DNA from: an uncultured Acetobacteraceae bacterium
Lineage (GTDB): Bacteria; Pseudomonadota; Alphaproteobacteria; Acetobacterales; Acetobacteraceae
DNA: 64,000 nt
Direction of reading: 5' to 3'
Assembly (NCBI GenBank): GCA_903877125.1
Contig: CAIRCM010000167.1
Span: forward strand, 1 to 64,000
Shown here: positions 11,365-22,525 of the stretch, piece after piece
Layout of the letters: the number at the start of each line of letters is the position of its first letter
Numbering within the stretch: position 1 is the stretch's first letter
Translations under genes and position numbers: made by a program
Notes under the pieces: model-generated
What the model was told of the DNA's origin: nothing
What the model saw: only the letters and a program-made list of their open reading frames with translations
The model's database searches: none

Positions 11365-12146
11365 ACGCCATTCTCGACTTTCTGGCCGCCATCGGGCGCG
11401 GCACCATCGCGGCCTGCCGCTCGGCGGGCAGCGTCGCGGTCTTCGCGGCCGAGGGCCTGTCGCACGTCGTCCGCCCCCCCTACTACGGTCGCCTGTTCGG
11501 ACGGGCCTTGCTGGATATCGGCTATTTCAGCCTGCCGGTGGTCGCGATGACCGCGATTTTCACCGGCATGGTGCTGGCGTTGCAGTCGTACACCGGGTTC
11601 TCCCGCTTCTCGGCGCAGGGCGCGGTCGCCAGTCTTGTGGTGCTGTCGGTGACGCGGGAGTTGGGGCCGGTGCTGGCCGGGCTGATGGTCGCGGGACGGG
11701 TGGGCGCGGCCATGGCGGCGGAACTGGGCACGATGCGGGTAACGGATCAGATCGACGCGCTGTCGACACTGTCGACCCATCCGATGAAATATCTCGTCGC
11801 GCCCCGGCTGCTGGCGGGGATTGTCGCCCTGCCGCTGCTGGTGGTGGTTGCCGATATCCTGGGGGTGATGGGCGGCTTCATCGTGTCCACCCTGAAGCTG
11901 GGTTTCAACGTGGGGAACTATCTTTCGAACACGCTCGATTTCGTGCGGACGGACGACGTGGTGTCAGGCCTGGTGAAGGCCGGCGTTTTCGGGTTTCTGA
12001 TCGCCCTGATGGGATGTTACCAGGGCTACAACAGCAAAGGCGGCGCGCAGGGCGTCGGCGCCGCCACGACCAATGCCGTGGTCAGCGCGTCGATCCTGAT
12101 CCTCGCCTTCGACTATGTGCTGACCGAGATGTTTTTCGCGCGGTAA
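11361..12146 (+). CDS. mlaE: MlaE-type ABC transporter permease
   Basis: GMVLALQSYTGFSRF, VSVTRELGPVLAGLMVAGRVGAAMAAELGTMRVTDQIDAL; GTG start overlaps the alr stop. Confidence 0.88.
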   Translation: MNAILDFLAAIGRGTIAACRSAGSVAVFAAEGLSHVVRPPYYGRLFGRALLDIGYFSLPVVAMTAIFTGMVLALQSYTGFSRFSAQGAVASLVVLSVTRELGPVLAGLMVAGRVGAAMAAELGTMRVTDQIDALSTLSTHPMKYLVAPRLLAGIVALPLLVVVADILGVMGGFIVSTLKLGFNVGNYLSNTLDFVRTDDVVSGLVKAGVFGFLIALMGCYQGYNSKGGAQGVGAATTNAVVSASILILAFDYVLTEMFFAR

Positions 12147-12150
12147 GGCC

Positions 12151-12711
12151 TCACCCGCGCCACACCGACACAAACTGCGCGGCCTCCGGCCGAGCGGCGG
12201 GGGACGAACCGCCGACATTGGTGCCGATGTAGAGGAAGCCCATGATCTCATCGTCAGGTGTCAGGCCGAAGGCGGCCTTCACTTCGGGATCGTAAGCAGC
12301 GTCGCCCGTTTTCCACATCGCGCCATAACCCAGCGCGTTGGCGGCCAGCATGATGGTTTGGGTCGCGGCGGCGGCCGAACCGATCTGTTCGAACGGCATG
12401 ATCTTGTGGGCCTTGTTCACCTTGGCGGCGGCGACGATGATCGTCGGTGCGCGCATCGCCTTGGCGCGTTCGCGGTCCAGCATGTCCTCGGGCGCGTCGG
12501 GCATGCGGCGCTTGGCGGACTGTGCCATCAGCTCCCCGAAGGCGGCCCGGCGATCGGACTCGATCACCACGAAATGCCAGGGCCGCAAACGGCCGTGATC
12601 GGGTGTGCGCACCGCGCTTTGGAAGATGGCGTCGAGGTCTTTCTGGTTCGGACCAGGGGCGTCCAGCTTGAGGGCCGATTCACGGGTCAGTAGCAGGTCG
12701 AGCGCTTCCAT
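12151..12711 (-). CDS. Nitroreductase family protein (YdjA-like)
   Basis: LLLTRESALKLDAPGPNQKDLDAIFQSAVRTPDHGRLRPWHFVVIE. Confidence 0.88.
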   Translation of the reverse strand: MEALDLLLTRESALKLDAPGPNQKDLDAIFQSAVRTPDHGRLRPWHFVVIESDRRAAFGELMAQSAKRRMPDAPEDMLDRERAKAMRAPTIIVAAAKVNKAHKIMPFEQIGSAAAATQTIMLAANALGYGAMWKTGDAAYDPEVKAAFGLTPDDEIMGFLYIGTNVGGSSPAARPEAAQFVSVWRG

Positions 12712-12771
12712 GTCTTGTTCTCCTCGATTGCGAGACTACCGCGATCCGGCGGTCGGGACTACCCTTGGGAC

Positions 12772-13662
12772 ATGACCGTGACATTCGAACCCTTGCACCG
12801 GCATTTCGCGGCCGCCGTCCGCGGTTTCGACATGCGCGATCCTTTGACCTCGTCCGACCTGCGGATGTTCGAGGATGCGATCGACCGTTTCGCCGTGCTG
12901 GTCTTCCCCGCGCAGCAGGTGGACGACGCGCAGCAACTGGCGTTCACCGCCAATTTCGGCCCACCGGACATTGGCCGCAAGAAAGCCGTCCGCTCGGCCG
13001 ACAGCCGTTTACCAGCCGAGATGATCGATCTGTCGAACCTCGACGAGAACGGTTACGTCATCGATCCGCATCACCGCCGTGTCCTGTCGCTTCTCGGCAC
13101 ACGACTCTGGCACACCGACAGTTCGTATCAACGGCCGGCCGCCAAATTCTCGATGTTACGGGCAGTCACCGTTCCGCCTTGGGGCGGGGAGACGGAATTC
13201 GCGGATTGCCGAGCAGCGTACGATGCGTTGCCTTCGTATTTGCGGAAGGAGGCGGAGGATCGTTTCGCGGAACATTGGGTGCATCATTCGCGTTCGACCC
13301 TGGGGTGGGAGCCAACGGCCGAGGAAATCCGCGGCGCCATGGACCCGGTGCGCTGGCCGCTGGTGCGGGTGCATGCCGGCAGCGGCCGGAAGACGTTGTA
13401 TATCGGTGCGCATGCCCGCCGGGTGATCGGCATGCCGCTCCCCGCCGGAAGTATTTTGCTGCGTGACTTGCAGGAGCATGCGACGCAGGCGGCATTCGTC
13501 TACCGGCACGCGTGGCAGCCGGGCGATCTGGTGCTGTGGGACAACCGCGCGGTGCTGCACCGCGGGTGCCGTTACGATCTGGCCGAAGTGCGCGACATGC
13601 GACGGACGACAGTGCTGGATCCGGTCTCGGTGCAGGAGCGGGATTGCGGGGATGATGGGTGA
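12772..13662 (+). CDS. TauD/TfdA family Fe(II)/2-oxoglutarate dioxygenase
   Basis: LWHTDSSYQRPAAKFSMLRAVTVPPWGGETEFAD (HxD), WDNRAVLHRG (distal His/Arg). Confidence 0.9.
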   Translation: MTVTFEPLHRHFAAAVRGFDMRDPLTSSDLRMFEDAIDRFAVLVFPAQQVDDAQQLAFTANFGPPDIGRKKAVRSADSRLPAEMIDLSNLDENGYVIDPHHRRVLSLLGTRLWHTDSSYQRPAAKFSMLRAVTVPPWGGETEFADCRAAYDALPSYLRKEAEDRFAEHWVHHSRSTLGWEPTAEEIRGAMDPVRWPLVRVHAGSGRKTLYIGAHARRVIGMPLPAGSILLRDLQEHATQAAFVYRHAWQPGDLVLWDNRAVLHRGCRYDLAEVRDMRRTTVLDPVSVQERDCGDDG

Positions 13663-13863
13663 GCGTCCAGCCCATCCGCACCGGCACCGAGCACGACGAA
13701 CGCGAGGTGCTCGCTGTATCCGCGTCGGCTTCATCGGCGCGGATGAGCAGGTTGGCCGATCCCGGGGCCCCGGCCGCCGATCGACGGCACGACCGGCGAA
13801 ACCGCGATGGCGCCGCGCGCAATCATCGCGTACAATCGCATCAATGCTGACAGAGGCATTACC

Positions 13864-14112
13864 ATGGGAAGCATCACTATTCGAAACCTGGACGACTCCC
13901 TGAAATCCCGCCTGCGCGTGCAGGCCGCCGTCCATGGCCGATCCATGGAGGATGAGGCCCGGGATATTCTACGCTCATCGCTGAATCGGGAAGTTCAAAC
14001 ACCAAAGAAACTTGGCACGGCGATCACAGCCCTGTTCCAACCCTTCGGCGGTTTCGATATGCCGGACGTGCCGCGCGACCCGATGCGCGAACCACCGACG
14101 TTCGACGAATGA
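13864..14112 (+). CDS. FitA-like antitoxin (ribbon-helix-helix / Arc-type)
   Basis: MGSITIRNLDDSLKSRLRVQAAVHGRSMEDEARDILRSSL; overlaps the downstream PIN toxin by 4 bp. Confidence 0.88.
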   Translation: MGSITIRNLDDSLKSRLRVQAAVHGRSMEDEARDILRSSLNREVQTPKKLGTAITALFQPFGGFDMPDVPRDPMREPPTFDE

Positions 14113-14537
14113 TCCTCCTCGACACCAATGTCGTCTCCGAGTTGATGAAATCGGCGCCCGATCCCACTGTCGTGGCCTGGACAGATGCGATGCCTGGCCC
14201 GACGATGTTCATCTCCGCCATCACCCGGGCGGAAATCCTGTACGGCATCGCCCTGGTTCCGGAAGGTAAGCGCCAAGACAGCTTGAAGCGGGCAGCACAC
14301 ACCGCATTCGAGTCATATTTTCGCGGGCGCATCCTGCCCTTTGACGCCGACGCAGCCGACGCGTTCGCATCTTTGGCCGCCGCGCGCCGCCAGGGCGGCC
14401 GACCGATCGCACAAGCAGATGCGCAGATCGCCGCCATTGCCCGGTGCCGGGGTGCCGTGCTCGCCACCCGGAACGTGCCGGACTTCAATGGGTGCGGGAT
14501 TGAGGTGATCAACCCATGGACTGAGGCAAACAAGTGA
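14109..14537 (+). CDS. PIN-domain ribonuclease toxin, VapC/FitB type
   Basis: MILLDTNVVSELMKSAPDPTVVAW, AQADAQIAAIA, LATRNVPDFNGCGIEVINPW. Confidence 0.93.
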   Translation: MILLDTNVVSELMKSAPDPTVVAWTDAMPGPTMFISAITRAEILYGIALVPEGKRQDSLKRAAHTAFESYFRGRILPFDADAADAFASLAAARRQGGRPIAQADAQIAAIARCRGAVLATRNVPDFNGCGIEVINPWTEANK

Positions 14538-14792
14538 TGACCGATATCGTGGGATGTAAATCCTGATCCTCGCCTCATGCCGCAAATATTTTGACTGTCG
14601 CGCTAACCAGCAGACGTCAACAGACTCGATAGATGAAAAATTCATTGCACGCCGTTGGCAGAAGCAGTTGAGGATCATTTCGATCATCGTTATCGTTTCA
14701 GTGTGAATTTCGTACCCCTGACGACTGGATGCTTGCGGAAGCCGTTGCAAGTATCGATGCGTTGGCGCGTGAATTCGACAAAAAACGGGAAA

Positions 14793-15126
14793 ATGAGAGA
14801 GAATCAACCAACCGGCAATGCCGGCATGTACCTCGTAGCGCGCGAACTATCCTGCCGCGGATGGCAAGTTATGCCTACCGTGCGCAACGCTTGGGGTTTC
14901 CTTGGACAGACTTCGCTCTCCCTGGCGGATTATTACGGAGAACGCGAACACCGCATCGCCGATTTGCTACGTTTTGACGCTGGCCGAGGTAAAAGCGGCC
15001 GCACATCGGGGAGTGAGTGCAGGCGGCGCGGCATCGTACTGGCTACAGCCCCAATCTTACGTGCTGGATGACCATAGGGAAAATTGGGAGCGCCTAGGCA
15101 GCCCCGGTGCCGCCAATGGCGGCTAA
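14793..15126 (+). pseudogene. Remnant of a PD-(D/E)XK-like nuclease-family gene (internal deletion plus frame change)
   Basis: N-terminal part GMYLVARELSCRGWQVMPTVRNAWG is in one frame; C-terminal part RLRSPWRIITENANTASPICYVLTLAEVKAAAHRG...YWLQPQSY...[11 protein letters not shown] is in another; the segment expected to carry the catalytic residues is missing. Confidence 0.55.
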
Positions 15127-15200
15127 ATCCAAACGACCTCACGATGCACTCCGGCCCCAAGGCTGGCGCCCACCCGCCCTGTCGCGCCATACTCTCCCGC

Positions 15201-16211
15201 ATGATTCCGATCTCAATCCTCGACCTCGCCCCCATCCCCGAAGGCAGCGACGCCGGCGTTGCCCTGCGTAACTCTCTCGATCTCGCGCAGCACGCCGAGC
15301 GGCTGGGCTACCGGCGCTACTGGATGGCCGAACACCATAACCTGCCGGGAATCGCCAGCGCGGCGACGGCGGTGGCCTTGGCGCATGTGGCGGCTGGTAC
15401 CAAGACCATCACCATCGGCGCCGGCGGTGTCATGCTGCCCAACCATGCGCCGCTGATCATCGCCGAGCAGTTCGGGACCCTGGCGGCGTTGCACCCGGGG
15501 CGGGTGGAGCTGGCGCTTGGGCGGGCGCCCGGATCGGACCAGATCACCGCTCGGGCCATGCGCCGCACGCTCAGCGGCGGGGACGATTTCCCCAACGATG
15601 TCGTGGAGCTGATGCACTACTTCCAACCGCCCGAACCGAATCAGGCGGTGGTGGCGGTGCCCGGCGCCGGGCTGAACGTGCCGATCTGGATTCTTGGCTC
15701 ATCGACATACGGCGCGCAGCTCGCCGCGATGCTTGGGCTGCCTTATGGCTTCGCGTCGCATTTCGCGCCGGGGATGATGATGGATGCGATCGCGATCTAT
15801 CGGCAGCGGTTCCGGCCCTCGGCGCAGCTCGACAAACCCCACGTCATGCTTGGCCTGAATCTCGTTGCCGCCGACACGGATGAGGAGGCACGGTTTCTGT
15901 TCACCTCCACACAACAATCCTTCCTCAACATCCGCCGCGGCCGCCCGGCGAAACTCCCTGCTCCGGTTGAGGGCTTGCGGATCGATGCGTATGGGCAGGC
16001 AATGCTGGACGATGCGCTGGCCTGCGCGATTCACGGCGGCCCGGACAAGGTGCGCCGCGAACTCGCCGCATTTGCCGAACGCACCGGTGCCGATGCATTC
16101 ATGGTGACGTCCAATATTCATGAGCACGCGAAGCGAAAGCGATCTTTCGAGATTCTGGCCGAACTCCAGGGCCATGCGAACAACGGCACAACGCCCCAAT
16201 TCGCCGGATAA
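15201..16211 (+). CDS. LLM class flavin-dependent oxidoreductase (luciferase-like)
   Basis: [55 protein letters not shown]. Confidence 0.92.
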   Translation: MIPISILDLAPIPEGSDAGVALRNSLDLAQHAERLGYRRYWMAEHHNLPGIASAATAVALAHVAAGTKTITIGAGGVMLPNHAPLIIAEQFGTLAALHPGRVELALGRAPGSDQITARAMRRTLSGGDDFPNDVVELMHYFQPPEPNQAVVAVPGAGLNVPIWILGSSTYGAQLAAMLGLPYGFASHFAPGMMMDAIAIYRQRFRPSAQLDKPHVMLGLNLVAADTDEEARFLFTSTQQSFLNIRRGRPAKLPAPVEGLRIDAYGQAMLDDALACAIHGGPDKVRRELAAFAERTGADAFMVTSNIHEHAKRKRSFEILAELQGHANNGTTPQFAG

Positions 16212-16215
16212 ATCC

Positions 16216-17316
16216 ATGCCGCCACGCTTTACCCCCCTCGCCGCCTCCCTCCCCTCGATCGTGCCCTTCGTCGGCCCCGAAGCGCAGGAGCGTGCACGCG
16301 GCGGCGTCTTCAAAGCTCGGATTGGCGCCAATGAGAGTGTCTTCGGCCCGTCCCCGAAGGCCATCGCCGCCATGCAGCAGGCGGCCGCCGACTGCTGGAT
16401 GTATTGCGACCCGGAGAACCACGACCTGAAAGCCGCGCTGGCCCAGGCGTTGGGCGTGTCGTTCGACAATGTCGTGGTCGGCGAGGGAATCGACTCCCTG
16501 TTCGGCTATACCGTCCGCCTGTTTGCCGAACCTGGGGACGCCATCGTGTCCTCCTTCGGCGCTTACCCGACCTTCAACTTCCACGTCGCCGGGTTCGGGG
16601 CCAAGCTGGTGACCGTCCCTTATGTCGATGACAGGGAGGATCCGGCGTCGCTGATCGCCGCCATACGCCGCGAGCGGCCGAAGCTGGTATATTTCGCCAA
16701 CCCCGATAATCCGATGGGCAGTGCGTGGCCGGCCGATGCCGTGCAGGCGTTCATCGATGCCGTGCCGGACGAGACCGTGCTGGTGCTGGACGAGGCCTAT
16801 ATCGAGTTCGCACCCGCCGGGACCGCGCCGCCGCTGGACGTGTCCCGCCCCAACATCATCCGCTACCGCACGTTCTCCAAAGCATACGGCATGGCCGGCG
16901 CCCGCGTTGCCTACGCGATCGCCGAGGGCAGTCTCGCGAAAGCCTTCGACAAGGTGCGCAACCATTTTTCGGTGAACCGGATCGCCCAGGCAGGCGCCTT
17001 GGCCGCGCTGGCGGACCAGGCCTATCTGGCGCAGGTCCGCGACAAGGTTGCCCATGCCATCGCCACGATCGGCGGCATCGCCCGAGCAAACGGACTGACA
17101 CCATTGCCAACGGCTACCAATTTCGTGGCGATCGACTGCGGCCGCGACGGTGTCTACGCCAAACGCGTGCTGGACGGGCTGATCGCGCGAGGCATTTTCG
17201 TGCGCATGCCCGGCGTGGCGCCGCTCAACCGCTGCATCCGGGTCTCCGCCGGGACGGAGAGCCAGTTGGCCGCGTTTGCCGAAGCGCTGCCAGAGGCCTT
17301 GGCGGACGCTGCCTGA
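16216..17316 (+). CDS. hisC: Histidinol-phosphate aminotransferase-like class I/II aminotransferase
   Basis: KARIGANESVFGPSPKAIAAM, YFANPDNPMGSAWPAD, RTFSKAYGMAGARVAYAI. Confidence 0.87.
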   Translation: MPPRFTPLAASLPSIVPFVGPEAQERARGGVFKARIGANESVFGPSPKAIAAMQQAAADCWMYCDPENHDLKAALAQALGVSFDNVVVGEGIDSLFGYTVRLFAEPGDAIVSSFGAYPTFNFHVAGFGAKLVTVPYVDDREDPASLIAAIRRERPKLVYFANPDNPMGSAWPADAVQAFIDAVPDETVLVLDEAYIEFAPAGTAPPLDVSRPNIIRYRTFSKAYGMAGARVAYAIAEGSLAKAFDKVRNHFSVNRIAQAGALAALADQAYLAQVRDKVAHAIATIGGIARANGLTPLPTATNFVAIDCGRDGVYAKRVLDGLIARGIFVRMPGVAPLNRCIRVSAGTESQLAAFAEALPEALADAA

Positions 17317-20300
17317 TCAAACCGGCCCGCACGGCGCGCGCACCGCGCCGGGCACGAACATCCGCGCAAGAACATTCGGCAGCAGGCTGAGCTGTTGCTC
17401 CGCCAGGATGGCGGGGCGTCGGTCAAATAGAGGCGGGCTTTCTCGGCGTCGGTCAGCCGCGCCTGAATACGCTTGCAGGCGCGCTCGATCACGGCCTGCC
17501 AGTCCGGCGCTTCCAGATTCAGCAGAGCCGCCGTCGCCCCCTCCCGAGCGACGAGGGCATGGCGGCCGTCGTCGCTGCCGAAGATGGCCGTGCCGTTTTG
17601 GCCGAACATGAAGACGACGGGCCTGGGCCCTGGGCGCGGGAATTCCATCGTTTTCAGCGGCAGCAGCGTCGCGGCATCCCACACCATCGCGACACCCTGC
17701 CCTAGCAGCGGCCCCGGGGCCTGGAGCACGCCGACCAACCGGTTCGGTCCGGCTGCCGCCACGGCATCGGTGAGAACGGGCGTTCCGGATGCGGTCGCGA
17801 GCGGCACCGGAACGGCGCCTTCTGTAGGTTCGAGGACGAACGCGTGCCCGTCGGTCAGGCGCAGGAGCAATCGTTGCCGACCCGTTGGTCCGAAAAACGC
17901 GATTGAGGCGACATCGGCGATTTCCTTGCCGATGCGCTGTTCACGCCCGCTGTCGAGATCGACCAGATGCAGCGTATTATCTGCCAGCCACAAAACCAGC
18001 CAGCGGCCGGAGTCATCCAGCGCGCCAATGCGCGGAATCTGGCCGAGGGTGGACGAGCGTTGCGGCGGCGCGGAATCGGTGGGGTCAAGCCAGTGGACGA
18101 CTGTATTTTGTGCATAGGCCAGGCGCTTGCCGTTGTGGGCGACCCAAAGCAGGGAACTGGTTTTCAGCAACGACAAATCCAAGCCATCGCCAACCACACG
18201 GTCCGCCACTTCCCGGCCCGCGCCGGGCAACGGCAAGAGCTGACTGGTGGGGATGCCCTCCAGCACCAACAGGGACAGTATACCATCGGCCGCCGGCCAG
18301 TCCGTCGCTGGACCCGGAAGCGCAACTCGCTTGGGTAAAGTCAGCTCAGGCAACGCGAACAGGACCGCTGCGTCATGACCCACCGCGAGTGCCCGTTTCC
18401 CGGCGTCATCGACGAAAATCCCGGTCAGCATACCGCATGCGCAATCGTCCGACTTCTTCACGACATTCGTCGCGATATCGATGACAGAGATCCGGCCGGA
18501 CTCCGCGCCCGTCACAAGCCAGCGCCCGCCAGGCACGAAACCGGCAGACTTGATAGGTGTCGGTCGCGTTTCCATGGGGAGTGTCGTCACCCCAGGCACG
18601 GATCGGGTTTCGAGCACTCGCACGACTGTCTCAGCCGGAGACGCCATCGCGATATAGGCCCCGTCCGACGACACGTCGGCTATCGCCATCATTGTGCTGG
18701 CGAACTGGCTCAAGTGCGCCGCCGCACCCGCTTTCCACACCGCCACGTTGTTAAGACTCGCCAATCCGGCACCGGGCATCGTGGTCAGCAGTGTCTGGCC
18801 GTCGCCCGTCACCGCCAGGATCGCACCCGCGATGTGTGGGCCTGATACCGGCTGCCAGTTTTCCGTGGATATGGCCAACGTCGAATCGTTGTCGCGGCCA
18901 ACCAACAAGGTATTACCCGCGAAGACGGCTGAACGGACGCTTCGGTCCGCCAAATGCCAGATGGGTTCCGCCTTGCCGCCAGCGATATCGAGCACCGCGA
19001 CACCCCAGAAACCGCGCACCGCGAGATATCGATCGGTCGAGTCAAATTCAAAGCCGGTAATCGCCCCCCCTAACGGGATGCTGCGCAGACGTACGCCATG
19101 ATCCGCGAGGTTGACGACCGTGGCCGTGCCGTTGCTGGACATTTCCTGAACCGCAATGAATTTTCCAGTGTTTCCGAACCGCACGAGATCCGCCCCCTCT
19201 GATTCCGGGGGCATCAGGCGCCGCGACCCGAGGGTCAGGACCTCGGTAACTCTGTCCCGCAACACAACATCGCCACTACCGGCCCGGCGACCGATCACCA
19301 GTGGATCGCCTGCCGGCAGATCGCGGCAATCCGGGCGGGCATCGGTTGGACCAGTATCCAGCAGGCAATAGTGGCGGTCTCGCGCGATAATCAGCACCGC
19401 GTCGTCGGCCGCAACGGTATCGATGGCGGCCACGCCATCTCCGAACCCGGTCCAGTGTCCAGTAAGCTTGAGCTCCGTCAGATCGAACCGGTCGATCGAG
19501 CCGTCGGGGCGAGCGAACAGAACCGCGTTGCCGGCGTGGTTGATCGCTCCCGCGGTGAACGGGGCGCCGTCCAGGTCCTTACGCGCCAGTTTCCGGTCCT
19601 CCCGCCACGCCCAGGATTCGAGCGCACCGCTGGTCAGGGCGAGCATCAGAACCGCCCCATCGGACGACAGCAGCGCACCGCGCACGAGTTCCCCGGGTGC
19701 CTGCGCGTTCGGCGGCCGGTCGAACGTGTGTACAATCGCCATAGGATTACGAGCCACCCAACGGCCGTTCGGCTCGACCGTCAGCAAGGTGTCGCCGGCA
19801 TAAAACAAGCCGACAATGCGATGCCCGCCTGAATCGCCGCCGCCTAACCGGGCCCCGGTCGTTGCGCTATAAAAAATTACCCTGTCGGTGCCGTCCGCGC
19901 TGACGGCGAGGGTCGTACCATCCCCTGATAGTGCGATCCGCACCTTATCCAGCCCCGGAAGGCCCGATGGGTCGCCTGCCGCCTCCAACATGCCGATGCG
20001 CGCGATATGCCGCCCCAGCTTCATCGCGATCAGACTGCCATCCAAGCAGGAAAGCAGGCCGATACCCGATGCCCGATCCATTCTGGAGGCTGCGGTCATC
20101 CCGCGGCACGGTTCGGTTGCGACATCCAGAATGCCGCCCGTGTCCGGATCGAACGCCACGAGCATATCGCCCGCCGCGGCGGACACCTCAGCAACAATCG
20201 CGCGGTCGCCGGTGAGCACCGCCTTCCGCACCCGCCCGGCCCGTGCCGCCGTGGCGGGAAGCCAAAGCGGGACCGGCGGTTCGACCGAACGATCGGGGCG

Positions 20301-21407
20301 ATACAGCAACATGGGCGCGTGCGGCTCTCGCACGCTTAGCGCGACGGTCCGGCCGTCGCCGGCAATATCGGCGGTGAGAATCCCTTGCGGAAAGTGCCAG
20401 TTGCCAACGACAGAACCGGAGCCGACATCGTACACCCCGACTGTCGATGGGCCCAGGCCAGAGGTCGCCAGCAGCCTCAGCGCGTTACCAGCAAACCGCA
20501 ACGTTTGCACCGGCTCCGGCGGATGCACCTCAATGTCGGCGTGATCGGTCCACTGGTCGAGCGCCAGAGCAAGCTGCGCCGCGACTTGCGGTACGAACGG
20601 GCGATCTTCGTGGGCAACGTCCCGCGGCAGCACCGTCAGCAACGCCGGCACCGCGACCTTCGGCGGCTCGTTCTGGACCTTTTCCAGCACCGCCAGCGAC
20701 TGGGCGCGCTGGGCGGCGCGGAGATGTTCCCGCGACACCTGCGACCCGAACCAGGACAGCACCCCGCCGGCGACGGCTGTCAGCGCCAGCAGGACCATGC
20801 TCGCGGCGATCGTCTGGGTCACCCGCGCGCGGTGGCGGGCAGCCTCCAGCTCCCGCTGACGGAGCTGGTCGTAGCCCACGCCCAACAGGCCGGCGATCAG
20901 CTTCAGCAACGCATTCGCGGGACCGTCGCCGAGATCCCGGGCATCCGCCGCCAGCGGTTCGGTGGGTTCGGGCCCAAGCGTGCCGTCCGGTGTCAGACGA
21001 AACCGCAGCGCCGGCGGGAAACATTCGCGCTCCGGGTTCGTCGATCCCGTGGCGTTCGGTTCGCCGTCGACGATGATGGCCAGGATGCGATCGGCGCGGC
21101 CCATGCGCTTGAACGCCAGGACTTCCTCGTTCACCCAATGCGAACGGGCGGCAGCGGGCGAGCAGACCACGACCAGGAATGCCGACGCCTCCAACGCCGC
21201 CTGCAATTGCGCCCCGAGGTCGGCGGAACTGGCGAGTTCCTCTCGATCGCGGAACACCGGAAAGATCCGTTGCGGCACAGGCCCGTCGATGCCAGGCTGA
21301 CCGCGAAGCGGGCGCGGAACGCGATATCGTTCCAATGACCGATGAACCCATTCCCCTTTGACACTGTCCGCTCGGCTGTAGCTGACGAAGGCGGCATAGC
21401 GGGCCAT
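17317..21407 (-). CDS. TIR-domain protein with TM helix and large beta-propeller/WD40-like C-terminal region (apparent frameshift near 17413)
   Basis: MARYAAFVSYSRADSVKGEWVHRSLERYRVP...FPVFRDREELASSADLGAQLQAAL...SHWVNEEVLAFKRMG TIR motifs; TM TIAASMVLLALTAVAGGVLSWF; long run of propeller-like blades. The uninterrupted ORF runs to 17154, but the coding signal switches frame and ends at 17317. Confidence 0.82.
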
Positions 21408-21547
21408 AGGCTGGCATCCTCCCATTTGCGGGCACGGTGTCATTGCCTATTCCGCATGTCAAGCGATTGCGCAACGTTCGGTCGGGACATTTGCCAATCC
21501 GGGCGCAACCCGGCAAAACCGGACCAACCCAAGCGGGAGCGAAATGC

Positions 21548-22525
21548 ATGAACTGGAAGCTGGTCGGGACGCTTACGGCGGCCCTGTTGACCTCGGTCGC
21601 GGCGCGAGCCGCGACGACGTGGGAAGCGTACGTCTACAACCCCGTCGCGACGCAGCCGTCGGTCGCGGCGGTGATCCGCTTCGCCGATGAAGTGAAGGCG
21701 AAAACCAACGGGGAACTGCAGGTGAACCTGCACCTCGGCGGCAGTCTGCCGATCAAGGCCGACGGCATTACCGCGGCGGTGGGCGACAATGTCGTCCAGT
21801 TCGGCGACGATGGGTTCGCAACCGGGACCATCCCGATCACCGGTCTGCTCCGCCTGCCTTTGCTGCTGCAAAGCTATGACGACCTGGCAAAGGCGATGGA
21901 TATAATGCGCCCGAACCTCGAAGCCGCCTATGCCAAGCGCGGCATCGTGATGCTTGGGCAATATACCTATCCGTTCCAGGTGATCTGGGGGAAAAAGAAG
22001 ATTACCACGCTGGCCGACATCAAGGGGCTGAAGCTTCGGGTGACGTCCGTCGAACAGGGCGAATTCATCCGCCGCTTCGGCGGTATTCCGCTGACCCTGG
22101 GAAGCCCCGATGTCGCCGCCGCCTTGGATCGCGGCGTGGTGGAGGGCGCGCTGACCGCGAGCTCCGGCGGCGGCTTGGTGTGGCACGATCTGCTGAAATA
22201 TCGCTTCGGCTACCCGACATCCTACGTGAACTCGACCTTTATCGTGAACAAGGAGGCCTTCGACGCCCTGTCCCCGGCCAATCAGAAGATCGTCCGGGAA
22301 GCCGGTGCCGAGCAGTCGGCCTGGGCGATCCAGGAGATGCAGCGGGTGGAAGACGATGTGACCGCCCAGTTCCAGAAACAGGGCATGATCGTCACCCCAG
22401 CGACCGCCGAGGAGATCAAGGAAGGCACCGACAAGATGCGCCCATACTGGGACGAATGGGCGAAGGCCAAGGGACCTGAGGCCGCCGCCCTGCTTGCCAA
22501 AATCCGGGCCGCGGTCAACCGCTGA
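21548..22525 (+). CDS. TRAP transporter substrate-binding protein (DctP family)
   Basis: Signal peptide MNWKLVGTLTAALLTSVAARA; LKGLKLRVTSVEQGEFIRRFGGIPLTL; followed by dctQ/dctM homologues. Confidence 0.9.
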   Translation: MNWKLVGTLTAALLTSVAARAATTWEAYVYNPVATQPSVAAVIRFADEVKAKTNGELQVNLHLGGSLPIKADGITAAVGDNVVQFGDDGFATGTIPITGLLRLPLLLQSYDDLAKAMDIMRPNLEAAYAKRGIVMLGQYTYPFQVIWGKKKITTLADIKGLKLRVTSVEQGEFIRRFGGIPLTLGSPDVAAALDRGVVEGALTASSGGGLVWHDLLKYRFGYPTSYVNSTFIVNKEAFDALSPANQKIVREAGAEQSAWAIQEMQRVEDDVTAQFQKQGMIVTPATAEEIKEGTDKMRPYWDEWAKAKGPEAAALLAKIRAAVNR

